Shown one piece after another: positions 16,216 to 25,398 of a stretch of DNA of 64,000 nucleotides. The notes under the pieces are model-generated. The model saw nothing but the letters and a program-made list of their open reading frames with translations, did not search any database and was not told where the DNA came from. The stretch is from Nocardioides houyundeii. Its GTDB lineage: Bacteria > Actinomycetota > Actinomycetes > Propionibacteriales > Nocardioidaceae. Where the stretch lies: positions 3,776,803 to 3,840,802 of the forward strand of contig NZ_CP025581.1 of NCBI RefSeq assembly GCF_002865585.1, given 5' to 3'. Position 1 is the first letter of the stretch; each line of letters opens with the position of its first letter. Made by a program: the position numbers and the translations under genes.

Positions 16216-17321
16216 TCAGGCCCCGTAGACCGCGTCGACGATGGTGGCCACGATGTCGTCGAGTGTCTCCACCTGCTCAGCAGCGAAGTCGAGGTCGCCG
16301 ACCTCCCCGGCCACGACGGCGGGACCGAAGTTGTTGGGGTCGAAGCGGAGCGCGGAGCGCCGCTTCGCGGCCAGTGCGACCAGCGTGGGGGCCTTGTAGC
16401 CGCGGCCGTCGGCCTCGATCGGCTCGTCGAAGTCGTAGGCGCAGCGGCTGCGCTGCTGCTCGACGAGCACGACCGCGGGCAGGGTGTGCGGGTTGGAGTT
16501 GGAGACCCGACCCGACGGAAGGGCCGTGATCAGCGCCCGCACCAGGCAGGACAGCTCGTCGCGGGAACCCTCGGCACCGAACCGGGACCAGGACCGACGC
16601 AGCTGCGCAAGGTCGATGGTGAAGGTCCGGTAGTAGGTGCCGGAGGTGTAGTACGTCATGCCTATGTGGCCGGCACCGCCGTGCCCGTCCTGAGCGTCGT
16701 CGACGGCTGAGAAGTAGTCGGCGGTCAGCGCGAAGGGGTGGGTGGTCGCAGAGTGCGAGACGGCCACCGCCGCGTGGGTTCCCAGGTCGTGGGCGGCGGC
16801 GAACATGCGGCCGAAGGCGGCGACGTCGAGGCTGGCCGACCGGGCGTCCTGGATGCAGTCCGTGGACGACAGCGTCGCGCCGTCGGCCTGAGCCTCGACG
16901 GCTGCGACCGCGAGTGTCTGGAGCTCGGAGGTGGCGAAGAAGAGGATGTTGTCGCCCTGGACGTCGCTGTCCTCGGTCTCAGCGTTGGCGTCGTCCTTGT
17001 CCTTCGCGGCCTTGGCGAGCCCGTCGACGACCTTCTTGATCGCCGCGCGTCCCGCCTTCTCGTCGAAGTCGAGGCCCTTGGTGGCGGCGTACTCGACCGC
17101 GTGCTTCAGCGCGACTCCGACACCGTCACGGGTGCGCACCGACGCCTCGGGGACGTCGCTGAGGAACGCGACGCGCGCCGCGCGCTTCAGCGCTTGAGCG
17201 GAGATCCGGCCGCGCTGGATCCCCCGTCGAACTGCGACTTGGGCAGACCCGACTGGTCGCGGTTCATGTTGTGCAAGGGCAGCGCGGTCACCGTGTGGAC
17301 GGTGATGAACTTGTGAGACAT
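16216..17321 (-). pseudogene. cas7e: Cascade backbone subunit Cas7e (CasC), interrupted by a one-base frameshift
   Basis: The gene starts at the ATG at 17321 (GGAACCTCC just upstream) and reads MSHKFITVHTVTALPLHNMN, then RDQSGLPKSQFDGG, in one frame. At the five-C run 17221-17225 (G run on the coding strand) it shifts, and the rest, beginning IQRGRISAQALKRAARVAFL, continues in another frame to the stop at 16216. One extra G would restore a continuous 368-residue Cas7e, normal for the family, and 1106+1 bases divide by three. Six Cas7 copies form the crRNA-binding backbone, so a real frameshift would disable interference. The downstream frame also opens at 17454, but that N-terminus is not Cas7-like. 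Sequencing error in the homopolymer is equally possible. Confidence 0.93.
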
Positions 17322-17347
17322 GGAGGTTCCTTCGCTCGGAGTGGTGG

Positions 17348-17974
17348 TTACTGGGCCGCGGCGGGTGTGGTGTGGTCGCGTCGGTCACTGAGGCCGTAGA
17401 AGTCCTGCACGACCTTGGCTCGGTGCGACCGCGACTTGGAGCTGAGCCCGTCACCCCAGAAGGTCAAGGTGGTGGCCAGGGACGCGAAGTCGACCGGGAT
17501 CCCGTGCTGGGCGCACCTTCCGACCAGGCCGCTGATGACTTGGGAGGCGTTGTCGACGTCGAGCAGCGGTAGGGAGTCGATCGACATGGACATCGCGGTG
17601 CGCTTCGGGACGCTCTTGCCGTCGACGTCCCCGGGCCAGGAGCTGTGAGCCTTGGCGTGCAGGCTGCGCAGCGTCGTCCCGATGGGGGTGGATCTCTCGC
17701 TCGTCGCTCGGACGTCGCGGTGGACCGCGATCATGGCGGCCGCGCGGCGCGCGCCGACGCGTTGCGAAGGGCTCAGCCCGGACAGGATGGCTTCGGTGTA
17801 GGGGAAGGCGCTGGCCTCGGTCATTGGGTGGATGCCGGAGGCGATGGCGGAGAGGACCCCGCGGCCGCCTCCCGCGGCGCTCACCCTGTCGCGAGTGCCG
17901 ATGACCCGGTATGCCAGGTTCCTCTCCGGGCGACCGGCAACTGCGGGCGCCGCGTCCTGCTCGTTCTCGATCAT
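17348..17974 (-). CDS. cse2: Cascade small subunit Cse2 (CasB, Cas11)
   Basis: The 208-residue helical protein matches Cse2: LPLLDVDNASQVISGLVGRC and a basic C-terminal part WGDGLSSKSRSHRAKVVQDF with arginine and lysine residues for holding target DNA. Two Cse2 copies sit along the belly of Cascade. Its ATG overlaps the cse1 stop (ATGA) and it is followed by cas7e. The frame is intact. Confidence 0.9.
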   Translation of the reverse strand: MIENEQDAAPAVAGRPERNLAYRVIGTRDRVSAAGGGRGVLSAIASGIHPMTEASAFPYTEAILSGLSPSQRVGARRAAAMIAVHRDVRATSERSTPIGTTLRSLHAKAHSSWPGDVDGKSVPKRTAMSMSIDSLPLLDVDNASQVISGLVGRCAQHGIPVDFASLATTLTFWGDGLSSKSRSHRAKVVQDFYGLSDRRDHTTPAAAQ

Positions 17975-19575
17975 GCTCGACCTTCCTTCGTCTTGGTCGT
18001 GGACTCGGCCTCGAAGAGGCGAGCGAGTGCGTTCTGGGTCGCGAAGCGGTAGCGGCTCCGGGCGGTCACGACGTTGGGTAGGCCGATGGGCGTGGCGAAC
18101 GGCTCCGTCGCGGCGTCGAAGACGACGAGAGCTGCCTTCCTCATCCGCCCGGCGACCGCCTGGGCGTCGAATGAGTCGGTGGCCCTGGCGTCGAGTGAGG
18201 ACGCGATGTCCTCCTCTAGGGCCGCGAGCAGCGCTCGCTCCGTCTGGGCCCGCAGGGCGGGAGCTCCCTCGGCGCGACCGCGGCCCTCCGACGCGATGCG
18301 CAACGGCCCGTTGAGCGCCTTGCGGAACTCCGAGGCCACCTCCAGGAGGCGGACCGGGCCGTGTCGTCCGTCATCCATGACGGCGGGGGCTTCGAGCCGG
18401 CGGCGGGGGACGAAGGCGTAGTCGAGCCACTTCCGGTTGCCCTGCGTGTCGCAGATCTCGGCGAAGGCTCCGATCATCCAGGCCTCAGAGTCGTCGATTG
18501 GCAGGAAGGGCCGCACCCTGTCACGCCACACCTTCAGCGACCCGGCGAGGTCGTTGAGATACCAGCGCATGTACCCCTCGGTCGAGGAGAGGCGCACGTC
18601 GGGCGCCGAGACCGGCTTGGCGAGAACGGTGCCGCCCTTCTGCTTCGTCTCCACGAAGAGGCGGGACGGGTCCTGAGAGTGCATGGCCTTCAGCGACTCC
18701 CCCTCGGTGGGGGCGATCATCGGGACCCGCTTGGTTGATGGGCCCAGGACGTAACCGGTGGGTACCGGGACGTTCTGGGTGTCGTCCCAGTGCAGCAGTG
18801 GCGTGTTGCGGGCGCAGGTGGTGCGCCACAGGTCGAGCGGTTCTCGGGCCAGCTCCTCATCCGATGGCCCACCGTCCTGGTCCAGGTAGGCGGGAAGCGA
18901 GCCCGAATCCAGCCACTGCTCAGGGACGTTGGCCATGAGGGTCTTGGCCAGGGAGTCGCGGTGGGTCATGTAGGCGCCGAGCGTCCGCACCGCCACGTCT
19001 CCGGGGGCGCCGTACTCGAACTTGCGGCCGTATCCGTCGCGGGCGTTCGAGTGCTTGGTGTGCCACCAGGTGGTCACGACCAGCCTGGTCAGCCGTGCCG
19101 GGTCGGCGGCGATCGAGGCGGCCTTGCTCTCGGTGCTTCCGGCGGTGGTGCCCCACTGGCTCGAAGACGAGCCGGGGGTCTGCGGGTCCAGGAAGGCGAG
19201 ACTGCGGATCGCCTTGTTGGTGTCGTCCTGGGCCAGCTCCCACTCCTGGCAGAAGGGGCGGGAGTGGTGGCGGAGCCAGAAGTGGTCGGAGAAGGTGTCC
19301 GTGAGCGTCTTGACCCCCGCAGCTGGGATGTCGGCCAAGTCGCCGGCTTCAACGTCCCCGAGGCGCAGCGCCAGTCCGGTGAGGCTGATGAGGAGGCGGG
19401 TCGTGGCGTCTCGTTCCAGCGGGGACATCCCGGACCCGAGCCCGACGTAGTCGTCCGCCCCGACGAGGATGTCGCAGGGGCTGGCGATCGCCTGCCGGCC
19501 ACCGGGAAGCGTGACCGGGATCCAGGGGTCATGGAGGGCATTGAAGACGCCGTCTTCCACCGCGGTCTGGTTCAC
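17971..19575 (-). CDS. cse1: Cascade large subunit Cse1 (CasA, Cas8e)
   Basis: The 534-residue protein recognises the PAM and recruits Cas3. It begins NQTAVEDGVFNALHDPWIPV after GTG, the family's FNLxxxPWIPV signature, and continues with GGRQAIASPCDILVG and MSPLERDATTRLLISLTGLA. The GTG at 19575 is preceded by AAAGG; the open frame up to 19809 overlaps the cas3 end and is ignored. Length is normal for Cse1. It is intact. Confidence 0.93.
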   Translation of the reverse strand: MNQTAVEDGVFNALHDPWIPVTLPGGRQAIASPCDILVGADDYVGLGSGMSPLERDATTRLLISLTGLALRLGDVEAGDLADIPAAGVKTLTDTFSDHFWLRHHSRPFCQEWELAQDDTNKAIRSLAFLDPQTPGSSSSQWGTTAGSTESKAASIAADPARLTRLVVTTWWHTKHSNARDGYGRKFEYGAPGDVAVRTLGAYMTHRDSLAKTLMANVPEQWLDSGSLPAYLDQDGGPSDEELAREPLDLWRTTCARNTPLLHWDDTQNVPVPTGYVLGPSTKRVPMIAPTEGESLKAMHSQDPSRLFVETKQKGGTVLAKPVSAPDVRLSSTEGYMRWYLNDLAGSLKVWRDRVRPFLPIDDSEAWMIGAFAEICDTQGNRKWLDYAFVPRRRLEAPAVMDDGRHGPVRLLEVASEFRKALNGPLRIASEGRGRAEGAPALRAQTERALLAALEEDIASSLDARATDSFDAQAVAGRMRKAALVVFDAATEPFATPIGLPNVVTARSRYRFATQNALARLFEAESTTKTKEGRA

Positions 19576-19670
19576 AGAGCATGCCTTTCGGTCGTGCACC
19601 GGCACGGTCGGCGACCGCACTCCGTGTCTCTCTTGTGCCACTTGTGGCTCGTCGGGTAGCGGGGCATGGC

Positions 19671-22597
19671 TCAGGCCCATCCGAGAAGATCGTCGAAGGC
19701 ACCCATTGGGTCCTTGGCGCCATCGGCCTGGCGAGCCCGGGCGGCTACGTCCCGCAGGGCAAGGTCGACCGGAAGCTGCCGCTCCAGGACCGCTGCCTTG
19801 GGCTTCCACTCCTCGATTCCGAGGCTGGCGAGGGTGGCGGCGTGCAGCGCGAGGAGGTCGTCACGGTGACGTCCGGACGCTGGAAGGGTCGCCTGCTGCC
19901 ACGCCCGCACCTGGTTGCCGGTGGCGGCCCGCATGATGTTCGCGGGCACCGGCCCTGCGGTGACGAACTCGGACGGGTCCTTGCCGGAGTCGAAGACGAT
20001 GAACGTGGAGCCCGGGACGTCGATGTAGCGGGTGCGCATCGCATCCTCGTCGTCCGGCAGACGGGTCAGCGACATGAGGGCGCCGTAGGTAAGCGTCGGC
20101 GACGCGATCACGTCCTTCAGGAGCTTGGCCTTGGAGACGTTCGCGCTGGCGACCATCTGCATCTTCGCCCCGAAATCCCTCTGGACCTCGGCTGCCCATG
20201 CGACGTCGGCGTTCAGGTCCTCGATGGTGACCCGGCCGTCGTCGACGAACGACTGCACATCGTCGGGGATCCTCAGCAGGGGGCGTTTGGTGACCAGGTC
20301 GTGCACCTTGCGGAGCTCCGCGGACGAGTAGGGGAACATCCCGCGAGCCGACAGCGAGCCATCCTTGTTCGTCGCCACGAAGACCGTCATAGTGCGCGAC
20401 GGGCCCGCGGCCCCGTGCCGGCGCACCCGATGGACCTCGTCCCGGAACCGCCACAATCGGCCGGCCCGCTGGACCAGGGAGGGGCTCGGGGCTAGGTCGG
20501 ACCCCATGATGTCGAAGTCCAGGTCGAGGGACGCCTCGATGATCTGGGTCGCCACGACCACCACCGGCGGGGCAGTGGTGTAGCCGGCTAGCTCCGATTC
20601 GTAGGCGGCGACCGCCTCGTCCGAGGCGTCCGCGCCCGGATGCCGGGGCGGCGGGCCCAGGCGGCTGCGCAGGTGCGACTCCACCTTCGACCTCTGCGAC
20701 CTGGTCATGCGGGAGTGCAGGACGATCAGCTCTCTGCCGTCGGGGAGGGACGCGGCGATGGCCCGGGCGGTCTCCACGGTCGGGTCGACCTGGTTGCACA
20801 CCACCGCCACGTGGCACTTGGGGTGCTCGGCCATCTGCTGGAGAGCCCATCCGGCGCGCGTCTTCGCCACCTCGGTCGAGGTGACGGTGACGAATCCGAC
20901 GGGCTCGACCGGGGCCGAGAGAGGGACATCTGCTTCGACCTCGTCGCGCAGCTCGCCGTCCTCTGCCACGTCGATGAGCGAGTGCCCGGGGTAGCGGGAC
21001 TCGTACGGGACCACAACCTTCCGCTTCCGGTCCCGGGTGAGCCCGTGCACGTAGGCGTTGCGGTAGTCGACTGCGTCCTGGTGGGGGATGCTCGCTGAGA
21101 GAAGGGTGACCCGGGCCCTGGTGGCTCCCAGCCAGGCGAGCAGCTCGACGAGGAGCTCGCGCTGGTAGGCGTCGAAGGTGTGCACCTCGTCGAAGACGAC
21201 GTGGTGGTTGGCGACCGCGAGCAGGCGCAAGTGGGTCGACTTCTGGTTGAGGGCCGCGCTGAGGACCTGGTCGCAGGTGGTGACCGCGATCGGGGCCACC
21301 AGACGCCTGGCCGAGGTCGTGAACCAGTGGTCGGCGTAGAGCCGGGCGTCCTCAGGGGTCACGCTGTCGAGCTGCGAGAAGGATGCGTGCTGGTGCGACT
21401 TGATGACCAGGTTCCCGGTCGGGTGGAAGTCCCGGCGCAGCGTCTCAGCCATCGCGTCGGTCGTCGCCATGGTCGGCAGCGCGAACAGCAGGTGCTCGTC
21501 GGGGCGCTGGATGTGGCGCAACTGCGCGGCCTTCGTCTTCCCCTCCCCGTCGGGAACGCCACCATCCACAGCCCGTCGTCGGGCCCGATGTCGATGGCTG
21601 CCTGCTGGAGCGGCCGGGGCGGGTGGCCGCCCAGGATGACCTCCTCGGCGCTGTCGAGAGACGTCAAAGAGCCCACCGTTCGTGCGACGTGCGCGTCCAT
21701 CCCCTCCTGGCGCGCCTGCATCCACTGCTCGGTGTCCGTGATCGGGTCCAGTCCCCCCGCGATGAGCCGCTTGCCGGCCGCGACGAAGCCGTCGTCGGAG
21801 GCGACCCAGTCGGCAAGGATCAGGAGCCCTGAAACGAGGACGAGCGCGGGACCGGAACGAACCCCAGTCAACGGCGGAATGTCGTCGAGCCGAACTCCGA
21901 TTGCCTGCTCGATGAGCCGCCGCTGGTGGTCGAGAGTCTCCGCCCAGCAATCGCCGGCGGTGGCACGGAGCAGGGTCTCGTCACGGCGGTCCATCGACTC
22001 CAGCGCGCTCTCAGGGGCCCGCCAGCGTCCGTGGTGGCCACTGACCGCGGTGGGGATCCAGGCCTCGCTGGCGGACTCGCGCTCGGTGAAGTTCCGCCGA
22101 CCCCGCAAGGCGAAGGCGCCCACGTACTCGTGGCGCGTCGCCACCGAACCGCCGTGCCCCTTCGGCTCGCCGAGTCGAGAGGTGCGAGCGAGATCCATCA
22201 GCGCGCCGGACGGCAACGGGAGCCCCAGTTCGGTCAGGCGTGCCGAGAGCGGTACCCGCCAGGCCGGCTTCCCGAAGGCGAACGGCTGGGCCTGGAAGAA
22301 GGGGTTGACCTTGCCGACGTCGTGGAGTCCCGCGAGCAGCTGCAAGGCCCGCACCGAGGACGACTCGTCGCCCGGGTAGAGCGCCGCCGTGAGGAGGTCC
22401 CGCAGGCCCGGCCGGAGCCAGGTCCGCCACAGCGACTCGATCGCGACAGCCGTGTCCAGGAGGTGCGGGGTCGGCGCGTACGGCGGAAGCCCCGCGGCCA
22501 CGTCGTCCGGGTCCTTTGCCCACAGCTCGTACAGCGCCTCGTGGCAGGAGCAGTCAAGCTTGGGCGCTGTCACGTGGAGGCGGGGCATCAATCCCAC
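19671..22597 (-). pseudogene. cas3: CRISPR helicase-nuclease Cas3, interrupted by a frameshift in Walker A
   Basis: The N-terminal frame carries the HD nuclease: PHLLDTAVAIESLW, the HD pair in LLAGLHDVGKVNPFF and SGHHGRW. The C-terminal frame carries the SF2 helicase: HVVFDEVHTFDAYQ (DExH), LLSASIP, and VQRAGRLWRF (motif VI). The frames meet at 21540-21548, where DDGLWMVAFPTG should run into a GKTKAAQ Walker A sequence. The coding strand there has two four-G runs, and one extra G gives a continuous 975-residue Cas3; 2927+1 bases divide by three. The start is the GTG at 22597, which has GAGGAG upstream. Cas3 unwinds and degrades DNA bound by Cascade; with a real frameshift, interference would be lost. 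Confidence 0.93.
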
Positions 22598-22950
22598 GGT
22601 GTCTCCTCGGGCGACGGGGATGTCAGCACCGATCTTGGCGGACCGATAGCCGCCGTGCTGCGGGTTGCGCCAATTGGGAGGGCTAAGACCCATATTGACG
22701 ATCCTGGCGATGCGACCCTCAGCCAGCCGCTGGCGGATTAGGAGCAGCGAGTCGGCCGCTGGGCACACGACGCCACCCGGCTACGGGGAGAGAGTTCTGG
22801 CGTCCGTACCCAGCCGCGGAACGCGGTGTCTGAAGCATCTGCAGATTGGAACGATCCGCTGCCGAATCTGTAACGCCTTGACGGGCCGAATCGAAACGCG
22901 GCGGTCGGCTCAATCCGGGCCGAGTGAGCGAATCTGCCGAAGCGCGGACG
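22598..22950. other. Non-coding region upstream of the cas operon
   Basis: No credible gene lies in these 353 bp; the frames that cross it are arginine-rich shadows. It must hold the promoter of the minus-strand cas operon. I see no convincing -10/-35 pair, operator or hairpin. The stretch around 22830-22880 is somewhat less GC-rich than its surroundings. Confidence 0.4.
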
Positions 22951-23345
22951 CTAGTACTTGGCTCCGCCCAGTTCTGCGAGCAGGCTGTCCCGGTCACCGT
23001 CCGGGAGCGACTCGGCGATGAAGATCGTGTACGACTCCTTGTCGAAGCGGACGCCTACGACTTCATCAGGCGAGTACCCCTCGAAGGACCAGACGGGGAA
23101 TGCCCTCTGGGGCGTCAGCGAAGTAGGAGCCTGAGGCCTCCCGGCTGGTGTCATCGCAACTGGCGCGCTCCGCATCTCCCAGCGGCTGGGCGTCCCTCTT
23201 CGTGACTGACCAACCGGTGTAGACGACGCCATCGAGGCGGACCTGCTCAGCGCAATCGGCTTCCGTATCACCGTCCCCCCGAGCAACCAGCGAGCGCAGC
23301 CAGCACAGCGCCGGCCGACAGCAGCAGGAGGCGGGGGGCTCTCAT
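22951..23345 (-). pseudogene. Small lipoprotein gene with two frame breaks
   Basis: From the ATG at 23345 the sequence reads MRAPRLLLLSAGAVLAALAG followed by C, a signal peptide with lipobox. At the six-C run 23276-23281 the coding frame moves on to DGDTEADCAEQVRLDGVVYT..., and at the G run 23109-23112 it moves again to QRAFPVWSFEGYSPDEVVG..., ending LLAELGGAKY at 22951. Both shifts need one base fewer in a homopolymer; 395-2 bases divide by three, giving 130 residues. Content suggests a secreted lipoprotein of unknown function. Whether it is decayed or mis-sequenced cannot be told here. Confidence 0.6.
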
Positions 23346-23510
23346 GTCGAGAGTATGGCCCCGCATCGGGACGGTGTGTGGACACCGCGAGCATCTGGAC
23401 TGCCGCGACAAGCGCACTCCGGCCAGAAAGAGGCGCGCGGACGACGAACTGAAAACTGTCAGATTCGAGGCCGCGTTTTCAGGTTCGACCCTTGTCGGCA
23501 GCCAGTCCGG

Positions 23511-24941
23511 TCAGTGCGCCATGTCCACGAAGCGCGAGTAGTGACCCTGGAAGGCCACGGTGATGTCGCGGGTGGGGCCGTTTCGGTGCTTGGCGATGAT
23601 CAGGTCGGCCTCGCCGGGGCGGGTCGACTCCTTCTCGTAGACGTCCTCGCGGTGCAGCAGGATCACCATGTCGGCGTCCTGCTCCAGCGAGCCGGACTCA
23701 CGCAGGTCGCTCATCATCGGCTTCTTGTCGCCACGCTGCTCGGGACCACGGTTGAGCTGCGAGAGCGCGATGATCGGGACCTCGAGCTCCTTGGCCAGCA
23801 GCTTGATCTGGCGGGAGAACTCCGAGACCTCGAGCTGGCGGGACTCCACCTTCTTGCCCGAGCTCATCAGCTGCATGTAGTCGATGACGATCAGGCGCAG
23901 GTCGTGCTTCTGCTTCAGCCGCCGGGCCTTGGCCCGGATCTCCATCATCGTCATGTTGGGCGAGTCGTCGATGTACATCGGCGCCGCGGAGACCTCGCCC
24001 ATCTTCTTGGCGAGCTTGTCCCAGTCGTCTTCCTGCATGTTGCCGTTGCGGATGTGGTTCAGCGCGATCTTCGCCTCCGCGGAGAGCAGGCGCATCACGA
24101 TCTCCGAGCGCGTCATCTCCAGGCTGAAGAAGACCGAGGCCATGTTGTTGTGGATCGAGGCCGCCCGGCAGAAGTCCAGGGCGAGCGTCGACTTTCCCAT
24201 GGCGGGTCGCGCCGCGACGATGATCATCTGGCCCGAGTGCAGACCGTTGGTCAGCTCGTCCAGGTCCGCGAAGCCGGTGGGCACGCCGTAGAGCCCGGCC
24301 TCCCGGTTGCTGATCGCCTCGATCTCGTCCAGGACGCCGTTCATGATGTCGCTCAGCGGCGCGTAGTCCTCCGCGGCCCGCTTGTCGGTGACCTTGTAGA
24401 CCTCGGCCTGGGCCTGGTCGACCACGTCGTCGACCTGGCCCTCTCCGGCGTACCCGATCTGCACGATCTTGGTGCCGGCCTCCACCAGGCGGCGCAGGAT
24501 CGCCTTCTCGCGGACGATCTCCCCGTAGTACGAGGCGTTGGCCGCGATCGGCACGTTGGCCGAGAGGGTGTGCAGGTACGGCGCGCCACCGACGCGCTGG
24601 AGCTCGCCGCGACGCTGCAGCTCGGCCGAGACGGTGACCGGGTCGGCGGGCTCGCCGCGACCGAACAGGTCGATGATCGCGTCGTGGATCAGCTCGTGCG
24701 CCGGGCGGTAGAAGTCGATGCCCCGGACCACCTCGGAGACGTCGGCGATCGCGTCCTTGGAGATCAGCATCGAGCCGAGCACGCTCTGCTCGGCGGCGTT
24801 GTCCTGGGGCGGCGTCCGGTCGTTGGCCGAGCGCGGCGCCTCACCCGGGGCGTACGCCGCGGGGCCGTCACCCCAGGCGTTGTAGTCCTCCTCGTACGAC
24901 GGCTCCGACGGCGCCGGGGAGTGGTGCTCGGCGACGCTCAT
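23511..24941 (-). CDS. dnaB: Replicative DNA helicase DnaB
   Basis: The 476-residue hexameric helicase unwinds DNA ahead of the replisome. The N-terminal domain (PQDNAAEQSVLGSMLISKDA) is followed by a RecA-like motor with Walker A ARPAMGKSTLALDF, SLEMTRSEIVMRLL, Walker B LIVIDYMQLM and the late LRESGSLEQDADMVILLHRE. There is no intein, unlike in many mycobacteria. The ATG at 24941 has GGAGG upstream; the frame extension to 25070 has no support. It lies about 2.4 kb upstream of the rpsF-rplI operon on the same strand, a common actinobacterial arrangement. Confidence 0.97.
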   Translation of the reverse strand: MSVAEHHSPAPSEPSYEEDYNAWGDGPAAYAPGEAPRSANDRTPPQDNAAEQSVLGSMLISKDAIADVSEVVRGIDFYRPAHELIHDAIIDLFGRGEPADPVTVSAELQRRGELQRVGGAPYLHTLSANVPIAANASYYGEIVREKAILRRLVEAGTKIVQIGYAGEGQVDDVVDQAQAEVYKVTDKRAAEDYAPLSDIMNGVLDEIEAISNREAGLYGVPTGFADLDELTNGLHSGQMIIVAARPAMGKSTLALDFCRAASIHNNMASVFFSLEMTRSEIVMRLLSAEAKIALNHIRNGNMQEDDWDKLAKKMGEVSAAPMYIDDSPNMTMMEIRAKARRLKQKHDLRLIVIDYMQLMSSGKKVESRQLEVSEFSRQIKLLAKELEVPIIALSQLNRGPEQRGDKKPMMSDLRESGSLEQDADMVILLHREDVYEKESTRPGEADLIIAKHRNGPTRDITVAFQGHYSRFVDMAH

Positions 24942-25398
24942 GGAACCTCCAGGGGAGAAGCAGGTCGATGACCGGGACCCGGTGCTCAGGAGGCTATGAG
25001 TGACCACCCACATTCCTGCGACTCGCGAAACGTACGCGCTGTGGAAGCGCAAAGACAGCGCCTTATCCACAGGCCCTGTGCATAACTGGGCCTAGCCAGT
25101 GCACGAACCCCCAGCATCTGTGCACCGACTGGGGGTCCTCCTGTGCATAACTTGGGCACAACCAATGTCACACCCGCTCTGACCTGCACAAACACGGTCC
25201 CAAGCCTGTGGATAGAAACTTTGCCCAAAGTCTCTTGTCCCCAAGGTTCGGTATGTGAGAGTGGCCGGTTTCTTTGTCGACAAGCGCCTGCGCCACGCCG
25301 AACAGCTGTGCTATCCCACGGATGTCCACAGGCTGACTCCCAGGCGTCAGGGCACCGGGCGGGTCAGGGCCGGCGCCCTGCTCCCTAGACTCGCGCAC
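24942..25398. other. Intergenic region with DnaA-box-like cluster between dnaB and the MATE gene
   Basis: These 457 bp hold no credible gene. They contain a perfect TTATCCACA at 25063-25071, TGTGCATAA at 25077-25085 and again at 25142-25150 (each within a longer direct repeat, CTGTGCATAACT), and TGTGGATAG at 25207-25215. The divergent promoters of dnaB and the exporter must also lie here; TAGACT at 25386-25391 fits the exporter's -10. DnaA binding is inferred from the consensus only. Confidence 0.6.

Noticed and set aside
19576..19809. N-terminal extension of the cse1 frame
   Set aside because: It overlaps the cas3 end and lacks Cse1 features; the GTG at 19575 gives the canonical N-terminus.
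21551..21950. N-terminal 130 residues of the downstream cas3 frame as a separate gene start
   Set aside because: They are arginine-rich and in the wrong frame relative to the HD-domain part; the helicase part simply continues Cas3 after a frameshift.
24986..25228. 80-codon minus-strand frame in the dnaB-MATE gap
   Set aside because: No ribosome binding site, poor composition, and it covers the DnaA-box cluster.
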